Assembly (NCBI GenBank): GCA_949987565.1
Contig: OX465107.1
Location: 14,896,696-14,960,695, forward strand
DNA from: Luidia sarsii
Lineage: Eukaryota; Echinodermata; Asteroidea; Paxillosida; Luidiidae
Length of the DNA stretch: 64,000 nt
Reading direction: 5' to 3'
The translations under genes were made by a program, and so were the position numbers. Shown here piece after piece: positions 54,327 through 64,000 of the stretch. Within the stretch, counting starts at the first letter, position 1. Each line of letters opens with the position of its first letter. The notes below the pieces were generated by a model, which worked only from the letters and a program-made list of their open reading frames with translations, ran no database searches and had not been told where the DNA came from.

Positions 54327-57300
54327 ATGGATGCTGAAACACAGAGTCGGACAGAAGGTGGTGCAGGGACCCTAAACGTGCAGGATGGAAACGATTGCTC
54401 AGACAACGTTCTCAAGAGTGACGAGGACAACGCAGCGGAGGAGCATCTCCTTGAGAATGCTGACGTTGTTACACTCAGGAAGACTGATGGAGAGACACCT
54501 GATGAGGAGCAAGATGCATTCATCACTCAGGAGGTTGGTGGAAGGCAAGACAGTGGCCGCCAGGGAACCACGCAAGAGAGGATTTCGTGGAGAACTGACC
54601 CGGACGACGTGCGGGAGGTGGTTAGTGAACAGGGAAAGCTGAACTTGCTACGAGAGGTTCTTGAGAGTGCCTCAGCCGAGGATCTCAACTCTCAGGTTTT
54701 CCTGAGTCCAAATGGCAAGTACTGTCTTGACTTGAGTGACCAGGACATAACTGGTATCCCTATAAAGATGTTTGACTTGGACTACATCCACTGTCTCCTC
54801 CTGAACAATAACTGCCTGAGTGAGATCCCAGCACAGATCAAACAGCTGAGCTGTCTTGAAGCTCTCGTACTTCAGGGTTGCAGCCTGACAAACTTCCCAG
54901 TAGAAATCTGCCGGCTGCCTAATCTTGACATTCTTGATCTGAGTGGAAATGACATTCAGGAGATCCCTGGTGATGTGGCCGACCTGAGAATGCTCCGTCA
55001 GTTTCACATGAATGACAATCAGGTTCGAGAGTTGCCAGATGAATTCTGCAACTTGCCCGAACTGGCAGTTGTCCATCTAAACCAGAATATGCTTGAAGCA
55101 CTCCCCTTGAAATTCAACAAGCTGAATTGCCTCCGAATTCTGAGCCTGAATAACAACAACTTCAGGAAGTTTCCAAAGCAGGTGTGTCTTTGTGACCAGT
55201 TGGTTCAGCTCAGCATGTGTGGGAACTACATGCAGACCCTTCCAGCGGATATTGAATATCTCTTCAATCTTCGAGAGCTCCATCTGGAGAAGAATGCCCT
55301 CAGAATTCTCCCAGTTCAGGTTTACTGGCTTCCCGAGCTTCAAGAACTGAATGTCTCGCACAACCTCATCGCCGAGATTTCTGGAGAAGTCAAGCATCTT
55401 GACAAGCTGCGAACCCTGGGGTTAAATAGCAATGAGTTGCAGGCAATTCCGAGTGAAGTCAAGCATCTAACTAAACTGGAGATTCTGGGTTTGGACTCCA
55501 ACAGAATTACTAGAATTCCAAAAGACATCCGGTATTTGAGCATTCTATCCGAGTTGTATCTGGGACAGAATTCCCTGGAGGAAATTCCTGATGATTTGTG
55601 CCTCTTACATAACCTCTTCATCCTTGATCTCTCCCGTAACCAGTTGTCAGACCTGCCTGTTGAAATTGCTAACTTGAGGCACCTGAACCAACTTCTCCTA
55701 CATGACAACAGACTTGAGGACCTTCCGGCTGGCATTTGTTCTTTAGCTGAACTGGAACTTCTGACCCTTGATGAAAACAGGCTCGCGGGTCTTCCAAAGG
55801 AGGTAGAGAACCTCTTCTGCCTTCGGCAGCTCACAATGAATGAGAATCGCTTTGAGCATTTTCCAGCAGAACTTGGTGAGGTTCAGATGCTTGAATATCT
55901 TACCCTCTCCAAGAATTGCATGAATTCCCTCCCAAGTGCCATTTCAAATCTAGTCAATCTCCAACACTTGGACTTGAGTCATAATAGGTTTGAGAGCTTC
56001 CCAGAAGAGCTGTGTTGCATGTCCTGGCTACATAAGCTCTTCTTGTCAAACAACCAGTTGATAGATGTGGCTGATGAGATAGAGAAAATGGAGGTGCTGG
56101 AGGAATTAAGCCTGTCTAACAATCGCTATGGGATGTTCCCCCTACAAATCTGTGGCCTGCCAAACTTGAGAATACTCAATTTCTCCCAGCCAGATGGGAC
56201 TAAGATCAGCTACCTGCCATCAACCATTCAAGTCCTGAAACATTTGGAAGAGCTGGATGTCTCTGACAATACTCTTGAAAGCCTCCCGTCAACCATGGCT
56301 GAGCTGAAGAACCTCACCAAATTAGATGCTACCAACAACTGCCTGGATAATCTCCCAGACTCCATTTCAGAGCTCAAGCAACTTGAGAGTCTCCACCTAG
56401 AGGGGAATGCACTCAAGAGCCTACCCCCAGGATTTGATCGCTTGAGTAATGTCTCAGATCTCAGGCTACAGGAGAACCCTCTATGTCACCCACCCAGTGA
56501 TGTCTGTGACGGCGGTGCCATGGAACCCATCACTCGATTTCTGCTGGCAGCTGAAGAAAGAGAAGGTAAACTTTAGATGCTGTCCACTGTGTCATTACAA
56601 ACTGACCCCTAACTGACATAAATCACCGACATTGCAAATCTCAAAACTTTACAAGTAACTTTACAGAAACTGCTCACTGACTAAAATGACCTGCAATACA
56701 TGAATCTCAAAAGTTAGAGGGCCTGACGTTTCCATTCTAGCAGGACCTTTCTCGAGGCAAGTTCCTCTAACTTTTGAGAAAACTTTACAAGGTTTGACGT
56801 TTCAATCCTAGCAGAACCTTTCACAGCAGAAATGTATCTTTTATCTTTGAAATCTTAAAATTAAGTGGGCCTGACGTTTCAATCCTAGCAGGACCTTTCT
56901 CAAAGGTAGAGTGACAAGGACAAAACAGATACATGTCTCAAAGGCAGAGCGACAAGGACAAAACATACATGTATCTGTTTTGTCCTTGTCGCTCTGCCTT
57001 TGAGAAAGGTCCTGCTAGGATAAAAATGTCAGGCCCACTAAATTTTGAGATTTGCATTTTGGTAATTTTAGTCAGTAAGCAGTTTGCAACATTTTTGTAT
57101 ATCACCTTATCTTTGAAAGTTTACTTTTTACTTTCTAATCATTTCTGTGATTGACTTGATGCTTGCAGAGGCTCTAATGGAGAAGATGTTTCAATGTGTC
57201 ACTGCAAACATCCGTCAACGTGAACTGCACGATCTCATGCGCGTCTTTCACTTCACCCGGGAGGAGATGTCTCACATTGAGAAAGTTCACAAGAATGACC

Positions 57301-57464
57301 CGTCCGATGTCATGATCTACACGGCACTGAGGAAGTGGCGGGGACGGAAGGGGAAGGCAGCCAGTGGTGATGAGTTGGTGAGGTATCTGAGGCTGATTGA
57401 GATGCCTGTGGTGGCTCAAAAGGTCCTGGCTTTGAAGGTGTATGCACAGGCTCATAGATTATAA
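54327..57464 (+). CDS. Lrrd1: Leucine-rich-repeat and death-domain protein, 844 aa, two coding exons
   Basis: Exons are 54327-56565 and 57169-57464 (GAAG|GTAAAC donor, TTGCAG acceptor, phase 1). The ATG is the first after an in-frame TAA at 54312. Residues 1-125 are acidic and Ser/Glu-rich. From about residue 133 to 735 there are some 26 repeats of the form LxxLxLxxNxLxxLP with a 23-residue period, like SHOC2, RSU1 and PIDD repeats, all in one exon. Repeat 22 (NFSQPDGTKISYLP) is longer, and repeats 10 and 20 lack the LP proline. The second exon encodes a C-terminal death domain (IRQRELHDLMRVFHF...IYTALRKWRGRKG...LVRYLRLIEM). The order LRR-then-death and the length match LRRD1 (about 860 aa in human, from memory). 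PIDD, with ZU5 domains between, does not fit. A cytosolic scaffold is likely; its partners are unknown. Confidence 0.88.
56566..57168 (+). repeat. Intron of the LRR gene, filled with head-to-head dispersed repeats
   Basis: Minus-strand copies near 56720-56755, 56795-56822 and 56866-56940 (each with TCCTAGCAG[GA]ACCTTTC) face a plus-strand copy at 56965-57105. The 56866-57050 part is a palindrome of roughly 180 bp including TCTGTTTTGTCCTTGTC and its complement. The plus copy ends 60 bases before the death-domain exon. Confidence 0.85.
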
Positions 57465-58839
57465 GACACCACTCCAGTCTAAAACAGTTTGATATAGCTA
57501 GAGATCATTATTATCTCACTGAACTCTTACTACCTGATGTGCTGACCATGAGATAAGGTTTTGAAGTTTGCATGGCTGAAGTACAAAGTGGAAGGTTTGC
57601 AGCCATTGTTTGGCAAACTCGTTGTAAGATTTCTCAAAAAAAAAGTGACAGATGGGTATTAGGGAGGATCGTAATGCATTAGTGAAAGTTTTCCTTCAAA
57701 AGACATTCCGTATTAATAGGAATCTCACAATGAAGTCATGGATGGGAATGAAGGATGTGGTTGATTTAAGGACATTTCTACCCTCCAACCTGGAGTCCTG
57801 GACCACGGTTTGATTACCAAGGTTTGAATTTAAAAATTATTCTTTCGCTGTTACCTCTATCACTGAATGCAAGCTGAGTTTTTCCACCTGATTTGTGGTA
57901 ATTTTCGCCTGGTTTCATTGTTGAATGATTATTTCAAAGTCTCCTGTCACATTGCACACTCTCTTGTAGTGGATGTTTTGCAGTGAATCTCTTTTGGGCT
58001 TGCTTGTTTGTTTTTTGTTTACAACGATGGCAGAATAATGCACATTTTTCTTGCCTTTGTATTTGATAGCTTATCTGACCACAAGAACTGACGAATTCAG
58101 AATCAACTTTTGTTGAAAGTTTGTTTCAAAATAAATGGCATCATGTAGTGGAGTGATTTAATTCTAGTCGAAACAACTTTTTTAAAACACCAGAGTTTTT
58201 AAAGTGATCTTGCTTCAAATGCTATTTTTTTAGAAATACATTTTTTTGCGTATTTTCATAGTTTGAATTTCAAAGGAAATCTTATAACATACATAAAATA
58301 TTCCCTTCTGAAGGACACTGAATATGTAGAATATATCTATCATTCTTTTTTATTCCCTAACTTTAAAAAGTTATGAAAGGTTATTTTTATTAAGTATCCT
58401 GAAATGATTTACTTTGTTGCCTTACAGTTACATTGTCTTTCATTTCCACATTTTTGTGCAGTTTTAAACAAAACTCTTCCATATGGAATATCCTGTGTGT
58501 TTTCTTTTATTTATAAGATTGTATTTGTTTGATTATACTTATACTTGTACTCGTGATTCTTCACTGATCACTGTGACAGTCTCTCGATCAAATACTTTTT
58601 TTGAGTGCGCACAACATGAGCAATTTTATACACCAAATATGGATTTGGTTTACCTCAAAGTGTTGGGTTGGATAAAATAAAAACCTGTTGCACCAATCTA
58701 CCTTTTCTTTAGAAAACTTTATCACCAAATCTGCCGAGTTCACCACAGGTTGATTTTATTGTGTGTTGAATTGAATGAATGATGGTTGAAATACATCTAC
58801 ATACATTCCCTTTCCTGCATTAAATAATACAAAATACTG

Positions 58840-58845
58840 AATAAA
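58840..58845 (+). terminator. Candidate polyadenylation signal of the LRR gene
   Basis: AATAAA is followed within 10-30 bases by a GT-rich tract (TGGCTTGGTGGTCTTG), the usual downstream element. Earlier AATAAA words at 58130 and 58676 are alternatives. Confidence 0.5.
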
Positions 58846-59050
58846 CCTCAATGGCTTGGTGGTCTTGTTTTATTTTATGTAGGATTCAAATGATTTTGCT
58901 TCTAATAGTTTGAGAAAGAGGGAGAATTTCTGAATTATCTTTCTTTTAAATTAAAAGACAGAATGCTTTTTTTTTCCATTTTTTATTCAAACAAAGGAAA
59001 AACTTATAGGAAGTGTGAATTTTTTTTTGAAAAATTGGAAAAATTGATTT

Positions 59051-59128
59051 TTGACTGGATTTTGTTGAACCAAAGACATCTGGTTTTATGTACCAGCGCT
59101 CTTACCATCTGAGTTATCAAGCTCTATA
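59051..59128 (-). repeat. tRNA-like SINE, minus strand
   Basis: The minus strand reads AGCTTGATAACTCAGATGGT (A box TAACTCAGATGG), then GCGCTGGTACATAAAACCAG and GGTTCAACAAAATCCAGTC (B box with an inserted AAA). It is the same family as 37745-37826. Confidence 0.7.
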
Positions 59129-59435
59129 TGTTACTTGTTAGAGAATGAGAGCATGGAAGTGTGTTTTTTTATAGTAAAATTGATATCATTCACTCAGCTC
59201 TTGGCCACGGATTTCATTATCACCATGCATGCAACATGTACAGCGCATCCTTTTTGGACTCATCGGACTTCACCAAAGAGGGCGCTATTCATATTTTTGG
59301 CAAAAGGTTGTGAACTCGCATCGCGTGACACTAGTGACAGCAATACAGTGACAGTCTATGGAAGTTTCGTACAGTATTAGTATTACTAATTTCATCAGGG
59401 TTTATATCGGGACAACGGGTGAATTTCAGTTAACC

Positions 59436-62199
<2,764 letters not shown>

Positions 62200-64000
62200 G
62201 TGTTTCTACTTTGACACCTTGGCAGTTACACCGGCAGAACTCAGCAGCATCTGATTGCTGTATGTCTAGTGTTGAAGGAAGGGCTGGGTACTTTCCAAAT
62301 TTCCAGACATTTTCTTTTACAAGTGCAATTTATTAGCTCCACTTTCGAAGCTAATTCAGAATGAAGAATTTATAAAAAAAAAAAAATCAAAAAGACAAAA
62401 AAGCTGCCAGTGTTCCAGGGACATGGATATATGCTCTTCTAACTTCAAATTCCAGCATCATCTAAAGACTGATCACTGGATGAGATTGGGATATGCAACC
62501 CAAGGAAAGAAGGGATTGCTTTATCTTGACCAGCGGCATGGTCTGTTTACTTGTAAATCAGTCTCCTGACAATGGGCAGAGTACATACTGGCTGAAATGG
62601 GTTTTTTTTTTCCACAGCCACACTATCTTACGTCATGGAGTCATTGCACACTTTCCTCTTTGTACTTTCACCATCCAAACCTCCAATCTCACCAAACTTA
62701 TTTTTTATTCCTGCAGTCATTGGCCAGCCACATTTTTAAAATGTAAGATGTGCCGCTAACCTGGCAGTGTAGTCAAAGTGAACAAACACTTGGGCTTGAT
62801 AAGAACCCTCAGGATAGATTTTATATTATGTTTGAAATCATCATGGAGGTCACAGCTTATAAGAAAGATTTGAGGTTATACAATGGAATCAATGTACTTA
62901 ATTATTGATGGCATAAAAAGGCTTTGATTGGAGAGAAGTCAAATGTTGGAGAAAATTACAGAACATGCACAAATATGATACAGGTTTTTTTGTAACGAAA
63001 TGACAGGAAAGAATTTATTTGTGCGTGATGTATATTTTGAGCATGGCCGGAAGCAGCTGCTGTGAAGAAAGTATTTTGCAAAATGCGATGCAGGTATGAA
63101 ATATGAATTGTTAACAAGTCTAAAAAGAATATACAAACCAGGCCACTCCAGGTTGCTATTTGGTCAAGACGATATTTTGCTGGGAATGAAAGACATTGAT
63201 TTGAAGCTGTTGACTCGTTTGATTGCCCTCACCCTGCACTGAGATTGGTTGGAAAGGGCTCATGTCTACAACATAGCAGTCTGTGTGAAAAGGAAATCCT
63301 CCTAAATTTTTCCTGTGATGGAGTCGGTTGCAAGGAGGTGTACGCTGAAGATGTCCATTTTTGTTTTTGTTTGGGGGGGGGGGAGGTGTGTGTTCTGAAA
63401 AGAACAGACATTGAACACTATAACCCATTTTGTTGTAAAAATGTCACAATTATTTTTATCTATACATTTTATACAGTACACAGGTTTCACTTTACAATAT
63501 TTGACTTTGTAAAACTGTAAAATGGATGTCCGGTCCATCATTGGACAGAAACATTATCAGAAGTAAATTTAAAATTGTAAGACCCATGTTATTCACATTT
63601 TGCTCTTCCTTTGATAATTTTAAGGTAATTGAAAAAAATCCAAGGGATATTCAATACCAGTGTTGCCATTCCACTCGGCGCAGGAGTGAATTGTCTTACA
63701 CAAAAAGATACACATACAGTAGAACGTTGCTATAATGAACATCCCGGGATCCATGAAAATTGTTTGGTATAGCGGTCGTTCGTTATAGCAGTTGCAGCCA
63801 ATCGGGAGCCAAAATCGGGAGCCAAAGGGCATGTTCGTTAATAGCCGAATGTTCCGAAATATCAGCGTTCGTTATAGCAACGTTCCACTGTATAGGAGTG
63901 GGGAGTTTCCTTGAATGTGATGTATGAATTTGGAGAAGGTAAACAAATGAAATGACTACCCCTCCACTTTATGAATGTGAACAATGAATCCATGAATAGG
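62200..64000. other. TMEM41A 3' UTR and downstream flank
   Basis: AT-rich, with an A-run near 62373, a G-run at 63374-63384 and a pogo-like MITE at the right. No further coding exon is recognised, and short open frames overlap one another on both strands. Confidence 0.6.
63717..63890. mobile_element. pogo/Tigger-like MITE with TA target duplication
   Basis: The left end CAGTAGAACGTTGCTATAAT, then GAAC, faces the right end GTTCGTTATAGCAACGTTCC, then ACTG, with TA on both sides (63715-63716 and 63891-63892). The CAGTRGAAC...TATAACGAAC pattern is the known terminus of pogo/Tigger elements of the Tc1/mariner group. The 174-bp body is non-coding. Confidence 0.88.

Larger units (their letters stand above)
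57465..59435. other. LRR gene 3' UTR and promoter side of TMEM41A
   Basis: AT-rich, without coding exons. AATAAA words occur at 58130-58135, 58676-58681 and 58840-58845. A minus-strand SINE (59051-59128) and a GAGGGCGC word (59278-59285) precede the TMEM41A start. Confidence 0.6.

Noticed and set aside
54327..57464. Assignment as PIDD1
   Set aside because: PIDD has ZU5 domains and an autoprocessing region between LRRs and death domain; here the LRRs run directly into the death domain.

Overview
The window is animal nuclear DNA: split genes with GT-AG introns, long intergenic stretches and many short mobile-element remnants. It carries a Wnt gene of the Wnt10 type, a TMEM41A homologue, an LRR-plus-death-domain gene, and a 2-oxoglutarate/iron oxygenase of a type that I recall as common in invertebrates but not in vertebrates. 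Together with the repeat style (AT-rich DNA, many foldback MITEs, frequent 'taggcctata' words), this suggests a marine invertebrate deuterostome. An echinoderm is my best guess, but that is inference and not shown directly.

Layout. Positions 1-18.8 kb are mostly non-coding. A possible 3' coding end lies at the left edge (+), and a possible first coding exon of an unidentified minus-strand gene lies at 5552-5810. Wnt10 (+, four coding exons, 382 aa) spans 18840-39627; most of that length is three introns of 3.2, 12.4 and 4.0 kb. The oxygenase gene (-, seven coding exons, 314 aa) spans 44390-50141. A roughly 4 kb intergenic stretch packed with inverted-repeat elements (51.3-54.2 kb) separates it from the divergently oriented LRR/death-domain gene (+, two coding exons, 844 aa, 54327-57464). 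TMEM41A (+, five exons, 252 aa) follows at 59436-62199. For all four main genes, splice phases joined without a frame break and the products have the length expected for their families.

The genes do not form an obvious functional unit: a secreted signalling ligand, a soluble oxygenase, a cytosolic scaffold and an ER membrane scramblase-family protein. The most unusual content is the mobile DNA. There are at least three non-autonomous inverted-repeat families with 9-bp target duplications, a 301-bp palindrome with a 6-bp duplication, a 42-bp-arm hairpin flanked by 10-bp direct repeats, a tRNA-like SINE family, a pogo/Tigger-like MITE, and a dispersed repeat occurring well over a dozen times. 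I also count ten exact copies of GAGGGCGC, the core of a CTCF-like motif. I found no CRISPR array, rRNA gene or convincing functional tRNA gene.
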